Source: Pseudomonas proteolytica
GTDB lineage: Bacteria > Pseudomonadota > Gammaproteobacteria > Pseudomonadales > Pseudomonadaceae
Reading direction: 5' to 3'
DNA: 64,000 nt
Assembly (NCBI RefSeq): GCF_007858275.1
Contig: NZ_VFEV01000007.1
Location: 1-64,000 of the forward strand
Below, in pieces: positions 1 to 8,321 of this stretch (its first letter is position 1; the number at the start of each line of letters is the position of its first letter). A model generated the notes under the pieces. That model saw only the letters and a list, made by a program, of their open reading frames with translations. It did no database searches and was not told where the DNA came from. The position numbers and the translations under genes are program-made.

Positions 1-200
1 CTGGGCTGCGAAGCAGCCCCGAAAAGCCCGCCGCGTTTCTTCAGGTAAACCGCGATGGCAGGGTTTAGGGCTGCTTCGCAGCCCAGCGCGGGGCAAGCCC
101 GCTCGCCACAACTGCGCTATCTGCCTGGATTTAGGCGTTGCGGCAAAGTTGTGTAGATACCTATAGCTATCGCAGGCAAGCCAGCTCCCACATTTTGACA
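1..200. repeat. REP-type repeat cluster with right end of a TIR element
   Basis: No gene is seen before position 218. Two inverted copies of a sequence reading GGGCTGCGAAGCAGCCC lie near 3–19 and 70–86. A REP core (GGGGCAAGCCCGCTCGCC) follows near 92–109. The sequence TTGTGTAGATAC at 149–160 is the right terminal repeat of an element also seen at 8.1, 29.7 and 54.8 kb. A second REP core (TCGCAGGCAAGCCAGCTCCC) closes the block. The left end of the element falls outside the window. Confidence 0.7.
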
Positions 201-217
201 GTGCTCCAACCGTGAGG

Positions 218-700
218 TCAGTGCCGCTCGAGGGCATTGACCAGGTCGTGGAAGGCTTCGCGGTTGGATTCGTTCAGGCCCATGAGGATCTTATGCGCCT
301 CCAGCACCTTGAGCCGCACCACTTCCTCGGATTGATCCTGGGACGGCAAGTCGGTCAGGCACTCCGGGCATGGGATCGGGCGGTCGACGATGTTGAACAC
401 CTGGTCGAAACCCATCGACTGCAACAGCCGGGTGATGTCTTCGTGGGTGGTGACGACGGTCGGCAGCAGTCCAACCTTCTGCCGAGACAGAATGGACAAC
501 TTGGCCAACAGCCCAAGGGTGGTGCTATCGATGCTGCGGGTTTCGGTCAGATCGATCACGATCGCCGAGAAATTCAAGGCAGTGAAAATCCGCTCAATCG
601 TTGCATCCAGCGCCGAACACAATGTCAGGCGCACTTCACCGACAAACTTCAGGACGAAGGTCCCATCTTGCTCGGCGAATTGGATTCTTCCGGTACTCAT
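218..700 (-). CDS. rssC: RssC, STAS-domain anti-sigma factor antagonist
   Basis: A 160-residue protein with a STAS domain in its first ~110 residues. The segment RSIDSTTLGLL, near residues 56–66, carries the serine that is phosphorylated and dephosphorylated in SpoIIAA-type antagonists. The remaining C-terminal part is helical and of unknown role. The ATG at 698–700 overlaps the rssB stop by one base, so the two are translationally coupled. The PP2C-type phosphatase domain of RssB is therefore the likely enzyme acting on this protein. In Pseudomonas the pair is the RssB/RssC module linked to control of RpoS; that role comes from the family, not from this sequence. Confidence 0.85.
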   Translation of the reverse strand: MSTGRIQFAEQDGTFVLKFVGEVRLTLCSALDATIERIFTALNFSAIVIDLTETRSIDSTTLGLLAKLSILSRQKVGLLPTVVTTHEDITRLLQSMGFDQVFNIVDRPIPCPECLTDLPSQDQSEEVVRLKVLEAHKILMGLNESNREAFHDLVNALERH

Positions 701-1881
701 CAAAGATTCCTGCTCAACACCAATAGGGCGATATCATCCGGCATCTCCCCTAGCGTGGCCAATCCAAAAACCTGCCGCAGGCCATCCAGGCTGCCGCCCG
801 CCGACCTGACCCGTTGGGGCAAGGCAGCTTCTTTCTCCTTGAGTGTAGGCTCTGGAAGAAGGTCCAGGATGCCATCGGACATCAGCGTCAGGCTGAAGGC
901 CGGTGGCAATTCCAGGATGTGGTCTTCATAGGTGGCTTCATTGAACAAGCCAACCGGCAGACCACGCCCTTCCAGATAACGCACACTGTCCGGAGTGTAT
1001 AAAACCGGCAATGGCAGGTGACCGCCAATGCTATAGGTCAAAAGACCGGTTTCTTCGTCAATCACGCCGCCGACCATCGTCACGTGCTTGCCCAGCTTGC
1101 AGCTGATCAGGCCTCGGTTGATGTGGCCCAGCACTTGCGAGGGAGTGAACTCCGGCAAGGTGCCGTTGCGCTTGGATTCGAACAACAGCCGTGTGGTCAT
1201 GAACTTCAACAACACGGTCACGAATGCAGAGGATGCGCCGTGTCCGGAGACATCGGCCAGATAGAACGCGACACGGCGCTCATCCACGCGGAAATAGTCG
1301 ACAAAATCGCCCGACAGGTACAACGACGGGATGATCTGGTGGGCGAACTGGAACTCGTCGATAGTCCAGGGACTGACCGGCAGCATGTTCATCTGTACCT
1401 GGCGACCGGCGTTCTGGTCTTCCTGGAGCAGGTTGAGGCTGGCTTCGAGTTCACGGTTGGCGGTTTCGAGCTTCTCGCGATAACGCTGGTTTTCCAGCAG
1501 CAGGCGGGCACGATCCAGCGCTCGGCGCACTGAGTGCTCCAATACGGCCAGGTCTTCCAGGGGTTTGATCAGGTAATCGGCGGCGCCCAGGCGCAAGGCT
1601 TCCACGGCGTCGTTCATCACCCCGGCACCGGACACGACAATCACCGGCGTCTGCGGGGCAAGCTCGGTCACCTGGCGGATCAGCTCAAGGCCGCCCATCT
1701 GGGGCATGCGCAGGTCGCAGATCACCAGGTCGGGCTGGTCGCGCTCAAACACCTGGAGACCCTGAAGACCATTGCCGGCCTGCAGGACGCTGAAGCCACT
1801 GTCTTCCAAATAGGCCGCGAGACTCGCGCGCACTACTTCGTCGTCATCGATTATCAGCAGCGTGGCACTGGTTTTTTGCAT
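700..1881 (-). CDS. rssB: RssB, response regulator with PP2C-type phosphatase domain
   Basis: A 393-residue protein. Residues 1–120 form a receiver domain with acidic residues 12–14, the phospho-acceptor Asp56 in ICDLRMP and a conserved Lys in YLIKP. A coiled linker (~125–165) leads into a SpoIIE/PP2C phosphatase domain (~170–390) with the metal-binding motifs DVSGHG, MSDGILD and MPDDIA intact, so the phosphatase is probably active. E. coli RssB delivers RpoS to ClpXP and has lost these metal ligands; Pseudomonas RssB keeps them and works with the STAS protein RssC encoded just downstream. No strong Shine–Dalgarno is visible before the ATG at 1881. Confidence 0.88.
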   Translation of the reverse strand: MQKTSATLLIIDDDEVVRASLAAYLEDSGFSVLQAGNGLQGLQVFERDQPDLVICDLRMPQMGGLELIRQVTELAPQTPVIVVSGAGVMNDAVEALRLGAADYLIKPLEDLAVLEHSVRRALDRARLLLENQRYREKLETANRELEASLNLLQEDQNAGRQVQMNMLPVSPWTIDEFQFAHQIIPSLYLSGDFVDYFRVDERRVAFYLADVSGHGASSAFVTVLLKFMTTRLLFESKRNGTLPEFTPSQVLGHINRGLISCKLGKHVTMVGGVIDEETGLLTYSIGGHLPLPVLYTPDSVRYLEGRGLPVGLFNEATYEDHILELPPAFSLTLMSDGILDLLPEPTLKEKEAALPQRVRSAGGSLDGLRQVFGLATLGEMPDDIALLVLSRNL

Positions 1882-2158
1882 GTGGGCAAACGGCGCCAGA
1901 ATTAGGTTGGCGTAGGCAGCTTGGCAATGGCCGGGCTCGCACTACTGGATTCGCTTTCTAGCCTCTCTGTCCTACAAAACACGAGCTTTTGGCTCACGCA
2001 CAAAGGTAAAGCAGAGGTGCCCTTCTAAGGCGCAGACGGTACTCCCATCCGCCAGGGGTTTCAAGCTCATGCCGATGGTCGCTGGGCGTCTTTACATCGC
2101 AAATCACCGGGAGTTATAAGAACAGGCAAAACCACAACGCAATGGAAGGATGAAACCT

Positions 2159-2455
2159 ATGAGCGCAAATGAACGTGACTACGCGGAAAAGCGCGATTTC
2201 ATCCGCATGCGGGTGGAGGCCGACGTGTCGCTGATCCACGCCGGCCAGGAGATTGCCGGGGTCTGCCTGGACCTCTCCAGCTCTGGAATGCAGGTTCAGG
2301 CGCAGCACCCATTCAACGTGGGCGACCAACTGAAGGTGCGTATCGACTCAGAACATGCCGCACTCAAAGGTCTGGAAGCGGACACCGAAGTGGTATGGGC
2401 AAGGAAAGAAGACGACGACCAACACCTGGGCCTGAAAATTCTCAAGATGTACTGA
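2159..2455 (+). CDS. PilZ-domain protein, probable c-di-GMP effector
   Basis: A 98-residue single-domain PilZ protein. Both halves of the c-di-GMP binding signature are present: R12xxxR16 at the N-terminus and D38xSxxG43 (LDLSSSG) in the beta-barrel. An in-frame ATG at 2150 also exists, but GGAAGGA at 2144–2150 lies about 8 nt before the ATG at 2159, which favours the shorter form. It has no output domain, so it should act by binding a partner. It is divergent from rssBC and convergent with mlaA, separated from the latter by a two-way terminator. The partner is unknown. Confidence 0.85.
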   Translation: MSANERDYAEKRDFIRMRVEADVSLIHAGQEIAGVCLDLSSSGMQVQAQHPFNVGDQLKVRIDSEHAALKGLEADTEVVWARKEDDDQHLGLKILKMY

Positions 2456-2469
2456 AATCAATGCACACA

Positions 2470-2498
2470 AAAAAGGCGGCCTCGAGGGCCGCCTTTTT
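2470..2498. terminator. Bidirectional intrinsic terminator between the PilZ gene and mlaA
   Basis: A perfect 12-bp stem (AAAAAGGCGGCC / GGCCGCCTTTTT) with a 5-nt loop. It is flanked by an A-tract on the left and a T-tract on the right, so it can stop transcription from both converging genes. Confidence 0.9.
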
Positions 2499-2514
2499 CA
2501 TTCAAGGTTTAACC

Positions 2515-3201
2515 TTAAAAATCATCCACTACATTGCCGTCCTTGACCTTGAACTCACGGTTCTGCAGGTAGGCATTGCGGATAAAGGTGTATTTGTCGC
2601 CGTTGATCAGCTTTTCAGCCGACAGCAGGCTGGCGCGGGTATCGATGATATCCAGGCCCATGGCGCTGTTACGCGTAGGAATGTCGTTCATGTAGCGGTA
2701 CGGTTCGGTGTAGCTGTCGACATACTTGGACGGAGCATCACGCAGGGTGCTTGGGCCCAGCAATGGCAGCATCACGTAAGGACCGCTGCCCACGCCCCAG
2801 TAACCGAGGGTCTGGCCGAAGTCTTCATCACTGCGTTGCAGCCCCATTTTGGTGCCGACATCAACCAAGCCCAACACGCCAAACGTGGTGTTGACCAGCA
2901 AGCGCGCGGTATCGACACCCGCCTGATGAGGTTTGAGCTGCAGCACGTTGTTGGCCAGGTTGCCCACGTCACCGATATTGCGGAAGAAGTTATGGATACC
3001 GTCTTCGACAAATTGCGGAGTAATGAACTGATAGCCCTGGGCCAATGGCTTGAGTGCGTAGGTATCAACGGTGTCGTTGAAGGTGAAGATCGGGCGGTTG
3101 ATGCTTTCCCATGGGTCGTCTTCCGCAGCCTGGGCGGCGAAAGGTACCAGCAGGACACTGGCACACACGGATAGTTGAGCAAGACACTGGCTCCAGCGCA
3201 T
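2515..3201 (-). CDS. mlaA: MlaA/VacJ, outer-membrane phospholipid transport protein
   Basis: A 228-residue protein. Residues 1–25 look like a Sec signal peptide ending AAQA, and the mature start (AEDDPWESINRPIF) matches the MlaA family, whose core continues to about residue 215. MlaA sits with porins in the outer membrane and removes phospholipids from the outer leaflet for return transport by MlaC and MlaFEDB. The mlaFEDCB genes are not in this window, as is usual for pseudomonads. Unlike E. coli MlaA, no lipobox is visible: Cys6 and Cys13 lack the required small residue at −1 or are misplaced. Confidence 0.9.
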   Translation of the reverse strand: MRWSQCLAQLSVCASVLLVPFAAQAAEDDPWESINRPIFTFNDTVDTYALKPLAQGYQFITPQFVEDGIHNFFRNIGDVGNLANNVLQLKPHQAGVDTARLLVNTTFGVLGLVDVGTKMGLQRSDEDFGQTLGYWGVGSGPYVMLPLLGPSTLRDAPSKYVDSYTEPYRYMNDIPTRNSAMGLDIIDTRASLLSAEKLINGDKYTFIRNAYLQNREFKVKDGNVVDDF

Positions 3202-3396
3202 AGCTTGAACTCCTTGAATAATCTGTCATGGGCGCTATGCCCTGAATAAGGCGGCAGTATATGACGGAAGTGTAAGATTAGGCAGCTTGACGGAAATGTC
3301 ATTCAGAAAATGTACAATTTTCCCACAATCTAATCAGGTGTCATCTACCTGTCACGGACCTTCGATAGCGTCACAGCTATTTTCAGGGACGTCCCA

Positions 3397-4008
3397 ATGC
3401 CCCACCCCCAGATCGTTGCAGAGAACGCCCCCGCCCTCACCGCCGTATTGTTTGGGCTCAGTGGCTGCCTGGTGGACTTCGGTTCCATGGCCCACGCCGA
3501 CACCATCCCCGCTGGCGAAACCCTGGCCACCCCTGGCGCCCTGAATATCCTGCAATCGCTCAGTCGACAAGGCACCCCCTGCGCCTGGCTGGATGAGTTG
3601 CCCTCCACCGTCACCACGGCACTGGCCGCAGCCCTGCCCGGCTGGGTCCAGGGCACCCGTCCCACGGCCACCCCTTGGCCTGCGCCCCATGCCTGCTGGC
3701 AAGCCTTGATGGACCTGAACATTGAGCGCCTGGACGGCTGCGTGCTGGTCAGTGGAGAACCCCGACTGCTGCAATCCGGGCTCAATGCCGGGCTCTGGAC
3801 AATTGGCCTGGCGTCCTGCGGATCGCTGTGCGGGCTCTCCCCGACCCAATGGCAAGCGTTGGACGAACAGGCGCGCGAACACAAGCGTGCCAAGGCTACC
3901 GTCGCACTGTACGGGCTTGGCGTGCACTCGGTGATCGACCACCTGGGTGAATTGGACACGTGCCTGGCAGACATCAGCCTGCGCCGGCTCAAAGGCGAAA
4001 AGCCCTGA
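3397..4008 (+). CDS. Degenerate phosphonatase (PhnX)-like HAD protein, nucleophile missing
   Basis: A 203-residue protein related to phosphonoacetaldehyde hydrolase. The segment AVLFGLSGCLVDFGS (residues 16–30) aligns with the PhnX motif I (FDWAGTxVDFG), and the C-terminus (HSVIDHLGELDTCLADI…RRLKGEKP) aligns with the PhnX tail. The catalytic Asp of motif I is replaced by Gly20. The protein is also about 70 residues shorter than typical PhnX, mostly in the cap and middle, so hydrolase activity is unlikely. No phn genes are nearby. A role as a binding or regulatory pseudo-enzyme is inference. Confidence 0.75.
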   Translation: MPHPQIVAENAPALTAVLFGLSGCLVDFGSMAHADTIPAGETLATPGALNILQSLSRQGTPCAWLDELPSTVTTALAAALPGWVQGTRPTATPWPAPHACWQALMDLNIERLDGCVLVSGEPRLLQSGLNAGLWTIGLASCGSLCGLSPTQWQALDEQAREHKRAKATVALYGLGVHSVIDHLGELDTCLADISLRRLKGEKP

Positions 4009-4118
4009 TCAAGATCATGCACAGTCGGCGCCAGTGGATTAATCTACAGGTCATCCCGTAGACCTTTCTCGGCGTGCCGTGGTCTATGCCAGTGCCTATC
4101 GATAAAAGGAAGAACGCC

Positions 4119-4385
4119 ATGCCTGCCCGCGAAAAACTGCAAGAACAGGTTTCCATCCTGCGCGAGCAATTGAATCAGGACCCGCCTCTGCCACTGGAAA
4201 AACGCGAAGCGCTGGAAGCCTTGATTGCCAAGTTTGAAGTGCAACTGGAACTGGAACCTGCCACTCAACCGCCCAGCATTGCCGATGATGTAAACCTGGC
4301 AGTCGAACGTTTCGAATTGGACCATCCAGGCATTGCCGGGACATTGCGCAATATTGTGGTGGCCTTGGGCAATATGGGCATCTGA
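4119..4385 (+). CDS. Small DUF4404-family protein
   Basis: An 88-residue acidic protein resembling the DUF4404 family. The N-terminal half (REKLQEQVSILREQL) is predicted helical with possible coiled-coil character, and the C-terminal half (VERFELDHPGIAGTLRNIV) is a short conserved block. The start at 4119 is chosen because AAAGGA lies about 7 nt upstream. There is no signal peptide or membrane segment. Function unknown. It lies between the PhnX-like gene and queF (opposite strand). Confidence 0.75.
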   Translation: MPAREKLQEQVSILREQLNQDPPLPLEKREALEALIAKFEVQLELEPATQPPSIADDVNLAVERFELDHPGIAGTLRNIVVALGNMGI

Positions 4386-4404
4386 TCCAAACCCCAAACC
4401 AAGC

Positions 4405-4447
4405 CCAAAACCCAATGTGGGAGCAGGCAAGCCAGCTCCCACATTTG
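4405..4447. repeat. Single REP palindrome
   Basis: The sequence AATGTGGGAGCAGGCAAGCC continues into GCCAGCTCCCACATT and forms a hairpin. It lies between the convergent DUF4404 gene and queF. It is the same REP family as elsewhere in the window. Confidence 0.7.
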
Positions 4448-4460
4448 TTTGGTGTAAAGC

Positions 4461-5291
4461 TTACTGCCGGGCCAGGCGCAGGTTCTGGAACGGCACGTCC
4501 TCGGTACTGCGGTAAGGATTGATATCCAACCCGCCCCGACGCACATACCGCGCATACACCGTCAACTTCTCAGGCTTGAGCAAGCGCTGCAGGTCGAGAA
4601 AGATCCGCTCCACGCACTGCTCATGAAAGTCCGAGTGCTGGCGGAAACTCACCAGGTACTCCAACAGGCTGGCGTGATCCAGCGCCGCGCCGCGGTACTC
4701 CACCGCCACGCTGCCCCAATCCGGTTGGCTGGTCACCGGGCAGTTGGACTTGAGCAGATGGCTGTGCACGCTCTCCTCGACCACACGGGAATCGTCGCAA
4801 CGCAGCAGTTCCGGGCGCGGGTGCTCGTAGTTGCTGACACTGATATCCAGGTCATCAATGCACACCCCCGGCAGGCGTACCAGGCCTTCGTCTTCCACCT
4901 CGGCCAGGCTGCGGATGCGCACGCCCACCGGCTTGCCGGCCGCCGCGCTCAAGTCGGCACGCAGGGTCGCCTCAAGGTTGGACACCTGGGCAAACGGCGT
5001 CTGGTTCAACGAATTGAGGTAGAGCTTGAAGGACTTCGACTCGATGATGTTCGGCGAGTCAGCCGGGATGCTGAACTCACCGATCGCCACCACCGGCTTG
5101 CCGGACGGCAACAGCCAGGACAGTTCAAAGCAGTTCCAGAAATCCACGCCGTTGTAGGGCAGCGTTTCGGCGGTGAGGCCCAACTCGGCCCATTTGGCGG
5201 CACGAGGGATAGGGAATAGCAATGAGGGTGTGTAAGTGGAAATGTATTCACTGGACTTGCCCAGCGGCGAATGTTCGGCTGCGGGATGCAT
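4461..5291 (-). CDS. queF: QueF, NADPH-dependent preQ0 reductase
   Basis: A 276-residue long-form (bimodular) QueF. It reduces 7-cyano-7-deazaguanine to 7-aminomethyl-7-deazaguanine, the last free-base step of queuosine synthesis for tRNA. The NADPH-binding motif [11 protein letters not shown] lies at residues 84–94. The catalytic Cys184 and Asp191 lie in [12 protein letters not shown]. The start at 5291 gives the length usual for pseudomonads; an open frame continues upstream without family similarity. No preQ1 riboswitch is seen upstream, and no other queuosine genes are in the window. Confidence 0.93.
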   Translation of the reverse strand: MHPAAEHSPLGKSSEYISTYTPSLLFPIPRAAKWAELGLTAETLPYNGVDFWNCFELSWLLPSGKPVVAIGEFSIPADSPNIIESKSFKLYLNSLNQTPFAQVSNLEATLRADLSAAAGKPVGVRIRSLAEVEDEGLVRLPGVCIDDLDISVSNYEHPRPELLRCDDSRVVEESVHSHLLKSNCPVTSQPDWGSVAVEYRGAALDHASLLEYLVSFRQHSDFHEQCVERIFLDLQRLLKPEKLTVYARYVRRGGLDINPYRSTEDVPFQNLRLARQ

Positions 5292-5358
5292 GGCGGAAAC
5301 CTGGCTAAATAAACCCCGCCAGTCTACCAGCCTTTGCGCCCGCCTTTGAGCATCGCCT

Positions 5359-5883
5359 TTATGGACTGACGTGCAGCTTGCCAACCATTCCCGCCTGATA
5401 GTGCCCTGGGAGGTTGCAGGCAAACTCCAGCGCACCGGCCTTGCTGAAGGTCCAAGTCAGTTCACCGGTCTTGCCCGGCTCCACCAGCACGCTGTTGGGA
5501 TCATCATGTTTCATCCCGCCCATGTCGCCATGGCCCATCGCCGCGTGGTCCATCTGGCCCATACCGGTGGCGGTCAGCATGCCGCTGGCCTGCATCTTGA
5601 GCATTTCTTTCTGGTGATCGGCATGCATGCTCGCATCCCCCAGGTTGAATTCGTGCAGTAACTGGCCCTTGTTGACCAGCACAAAGCGCACCGTCTCACC
5701 GGCTTTTACGTCAAGTGAGGTGGGGGCAAAGGAAATATCCTGCAGCACCACCTCCACCGTACGAGTGGCCTTGGTCGCCGGCGCCGCCTGGCCAAAGGCA
5801 AAAGTGTGGGCGCCATCGGCCAGCGCCGGAACACTCAACACCATCAGGCAACCTGCCAGCCACCAAGATTTACGCAAAAACAT
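5359..5883 (-). CDS. Periplasmic cupredoxin, copper-responsive CopI-like
   Basis: A 174-residue protein with a signal peptide (residues 1–22, ending ALA) and a plastocyanin-like fold. The type 1 copper ligands are visible: His77 (LLHEFNLG), Cys156, His161 and Met166 ([12 protein letters not shown]). A Met/His-rich insertion (~residues 86–127) containing repeated MGH/MDH-type motifs could bind additional Cu(I). GGAGGA lies 7 nt before the ATG at 5883. It is divergent from copRS across 156 bp that hold a CopR-like palindrome, so copper induction is likely. A role in periplasmic copper tolerance is inferred. Confidence 0.85.
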   Translation of the reverse strand: MFLRKSWWLAGCLMVLSVPALADGAHTFAFGQAAPATKATRTVEVVLQDISFAPTSLDVKAGETVRFVLVNKGQLLHEFNLGDASMHADHQKEMLKMQASGMLTATGMGQMDHAAMGHGDMGGMKHDDPNSVLVEPGKTGELTWTFSKAGALEFACNLPGHYQAGMVGKLHVSP

Positions 5884-5960
5884 GTTTATCCTCCAAAGGT
5901 ATAAAGCCAGCCTGTGGGACACTCTAATAATGCGCCGCTGCCAGCTACCTGACTGCTAGA

Positions 5961-5974
5961 TTACAACTTTGTCA
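5961..5974. promoter_or_regulatory. Putative CopR/CusR operator
   Basis: TTACAACTTTGTCA is a near-perfect palindrome (one mismatch) and closely resembles the CusR/CopR half-sites TGACAA…TTGTCA. It sits in the shared control region between the cupredoxin gene and copR. Confidence 0.6.
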
Positions 5975-6039
5975 GGTTGCGCCAACCCCCTGGCGCACAC
6001 GGTATAAAGCCCGCTGCTACCCGTTGCCATGAGTTGCCT

Positions 6040-6720
6040 ATGAAACTGCTGATCGTCGAAGACCAACCCAAAACCGGCCAATACCTGCGCCAGGGCCTGA
6101 CTGAAGCCGGGTTCAATACCGAACTGGTGGCCGACGGCACCACCGGCCAGCATCTGGCGCTGACCGGAGACTACGACTTGCTGATTCTGGATGTGATGCT
6201 TCCCGGGCGCACCGGCTGGCAAATCCTCCAGGCCGTGCGCAGCGCCGGCCTGGAGATCCCGGTGCTGTTCCTCACCGCGCGGGATGCGGTCGAGGATCGG
6301 GTCCATGGCCTGGAGTTGGGGGCCGACGACTACCTGGTCAAGCCTTTCGCCTTTTCCGAACTGCTGGCCCGGGTGCGCAGCCTGTTGCGCCGGGGCAGCA
6401 GCACGCCCCAAGAGACCAGCCTGCACCTGGCCGACCTGCGCCTGGACCTGATCCGCCGTCGGGTGGAACGCAGCAACCAGCGCATCGACCTCACCGCCAA
6501 GGAGTTCGCCCTGCTGGAAATGCTCCTGCGCCGCCAGGGTGAAGTGCTGCCCAAGTCGCTGATTGCCTCCCAGGTCTGGGACATGAATTTCGACAGTGAC
6601 ACCAATATCATCGAAGTCGCCATCCGCCGCCTGCGCTTGAAAATCGATGACGGGTTTCCCAATAAACTGATCCACACCGTGCGCGGCATGGGCTATGTGC
6701 TGGAAGAGCGGTTCAGTTGA
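6040..6720 (+). CDS. copR: CopR, copper-responsive OmpR-family response regulator
   Basis: A 226-residue response regulator. The receiver domain (1–115) has acidic residues EDQ at 7–9, phospho-acceptor Asp51 (LILDVMLPG) and Lys in LVKPF. The C-terminal winged-helix DNA-binding domain (~125–224) contains [17 protein letters not shown] and the [14 protein letters not shown] recognition region. It matches the heavy-metal regulators CopR/CusR. Its stop overlaps the copS start by one base. Its probable targets are its own operon and the divergent cupredoxin gene. Exact metal specificity (copper versus silver) is inferred from family and neighbour. Confidence 0.9.
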   Translation: MKLLIVEDQPKTGQYLRQGLTEAGFNTELVADGTTGQHLALTGDYDLLILDVMLPGRTGWQILQAVRSAGLEIPVLFLTARDAVEDRVHGLELGADDYLVKPFAFSELLARVRSLLRRGSSTPQETSLHLADLRLDLIRRRVERSNQRIDLTAKEFALLEMLLRRQGEVLPKSLIASQVWDMNFDSDTNIIEVAIRRLRLKIDDGFPNKLIHTVRGMGYVLEERFS

Positions 6721-8081
6721 TGAAGCGTATCTCCCTGGCCAGCCGTCTGGCGTTGTTGTTTGCCGGCTGCACTGCCGTGGTCTCGCTGTTGGCGGGCGTA
6801 CTGTTCAGCCAGGCCAGCGAAAAGCACTTCATCGAGTTGGACCAACAACTGCTCGACAGCAAACTGATGGCCCTGCGCAGCGCCCTGCAAGATGCCGATA
6901 CCCCGGCGCTGTTTGCCCAACGCGTGGCCGCACTGACAGACGAACTGAGCCATCAACCCGACCTGTCGGTGCGCATCAACGCCGCCGATGGCCAGCGCTG
7001 GTTTGACAGCTCCCCGTCCATTCCCGCCCAATTGCCCGCCACCCCTGGCCTGCACAGCCTGCAAAACGCCGGCACCCATTACCGGGTGTACAACGCCCCC
7101 TTGAATCCCGGCAAGCCAGGTTCGGCGCAGCTTGTGCTAATGCTGGACATCACCCACCACCAACACTTCCTGCAACGCATGCAGCACCTGATCTGGCTGA
7201 CGGTCGGCCTGTCCGCCGTGGCGACCGCACTCCTCGGCGCCTGGGCCGCACGTAGCGGCCTGCGGCCCCTGCGACGGATGACCGAAGTGGCCAGCCGCGT
7301 GCGTGCCCACTCCCTGACCCAGCGCCTGCCCCAGGAACAGATGCCGGCCGAACTGGCGGAACTGGCCCAGGCCTTCAACGCCATGTTCAGCCGCCTGGAC
7401 GACGCGTTCCAGCGACTTTCGGCGTTCTCTGCCGATATCGCCCACGAACTGCGCACGCCGTTATCGAACCTGCTGACCCAGACCCAGGTGATCCTCACCC
7501 ATCCCCGCCCTCTGGAGGACTACCGCGAAGCGCTGCACAGCAATCTGGAAGAGCTGCAATGGATGGCCCAACTGGTCAATGACATGCTTTACCTGGCCAA
7601 GGCCGACCACGGGTTGCTGAACCCCAGACGCGAACCGCTGGCCCTGGCCAACGAGGTGGACGCACTGTTGGAGTTTTTCGCGCCATTGGCCGAAGACGCC
7701 CAGGTCAACCTGCTGCGCGACGGCAGCGCCAGTACCGCCGGTGACCGCAGCATGCTGCGCCGGGCGTTTTCCAATCTGCTGGACAATGCCGTGCGCTTTA
7801 CGCCGCCGGGGGGTGAAGTACGGGTGCGGATCAGCGAAAACACCCAGGGCGTAACGCTGAGTGTGGAAAACACCGGGACCGGGATTCCCCAAGGGTTGCT
7901 GCCCAAGCTGTTTGACCGGTTCTACCGCGTAGATCCGGCGCGGCACGAGGGTAGCAGTGAGCATGCGGGGCTTGGGTTGGCGATCACCCAGTCGATTGTG
8001 CGGGCGCACGGGGGGAGGATTTTCTGTGAGTCACAGCCGGGGTGGACGCGGTTTGTGATTGAGTTGCCCAAGGGGGGTTGA
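6720..8081 (+). CDS. copS: CopS, heavy-metal sensor histidine kinase
   Basis: A 453-residue CusS/CopS-type sensor kinase. It has a transmembrane helix at ~8–30, a periplasmic sensor region (~31–150) with a His cluster (ITHHQHF), a second helix at ~157–178, a HAMP domain, and a HisKA domain with phospho-acceptor His242 (SADIAHELRTPL). A HATPase domain follows, with an N-box near LLDNAVRF and a G-box GLGLAI. The ATG at 6720 overlaps the copR TGA, so the pair is translationally coupled. The loop between the helices would sense periplasmic Cu(I). Confidence 0.9.
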   Translation: MKRISLASRLALLFAGCTAVVSLLAGVLFSQASEKHFIELDQQLLDSKLMALRSALQDADTPALFAQRVAALTDELSHQPDLSVRINAADGQRWFDSSPSIPAQLPATPGLHSLQNAGTHYRVYNAPLNPGKPGSAQLVLMLDITHHQHFLQRMQHLIWLTVGLSAVATALLGAWAARSGLRPLRRMTEVASRVRAHSLTQRLPQEQMPAELAELAQAFNAMFSRLDDAFQRLSAFSADIAHELRTPLSNLLTQTQVILTHPRPLEDYREALHSNLEELQWMAQLVNDMLYLAKADHGLLNPRREPLALANEVDALLEFFAPLAEDAQVNLLRDGSASTAGDRSMLRRAFSNLLDNAVRFTPPGGEVRVRISENTQGVTLSVENTGTGIPQGLLPKLFDRFYRVDPARHEGSSEHAGLGLAITQSIVRAHGGRIFCESQPGWTRFVIELPKGG

Positions 8082-8107
8082 TGCAAGCCGGGCGGGCCTC
8101 ATCGCGG

Positions 8108-8236
8108 CATGAGTATCGACACAACTCTCTGATACTTCTGGGCTCTGGGTTTTGGGCTGATGTAGGGGGCATATCCATTGCTGCGGCAACGGATATATAC
8201 ACATACCCAGAAGAGCGAGTTGTGTAGATACTCATG
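8108..8236. repeat. 129-bp element with ~20-bp terminal inverted repeats
   Basis: Left end 8108–8127 (CATGAGTATCGACACAACTC) and right end 8217–8236 (GAGTTGTGTAGATACTCATG) are inverted copies with one mismatch. The interior holds a smaller palindrome around 8171–8196 (ATATCC…GGATAT). There is no coding sequence. The ends match the other TIR elements in this window. Confidence 0.7.
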
Positions 8237-8239
8237 CTC

Positions 8240-8308
8240 ATCGCGGGCAAGCCCACACATTTTGATTTGTGAATACAGTCAAATGTGGGAGCTGGCTTGC
8301 CTGCGATA
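8240..8308. repeat. REP pair downstream of copS and lolE
   Basis: Two REP cores in opposite orientation (CGCGGGCAAGCCCACACATT and AATGTGGGAGCTGGCTTGCC) are separated by about 20 nt. They lie between the convergent copS and lolE genes and directly follow the TIR element. Confidence 0.7.
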
Positions 8309-8321
8309 GCGATCTCAAGAC

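Noticed and set aside
5292..5358. PreQ1 riboswitch upstream of queF
   Set aside because: The short space between queF and the cupredoxin gene has no H-type pseudoknot pattern.
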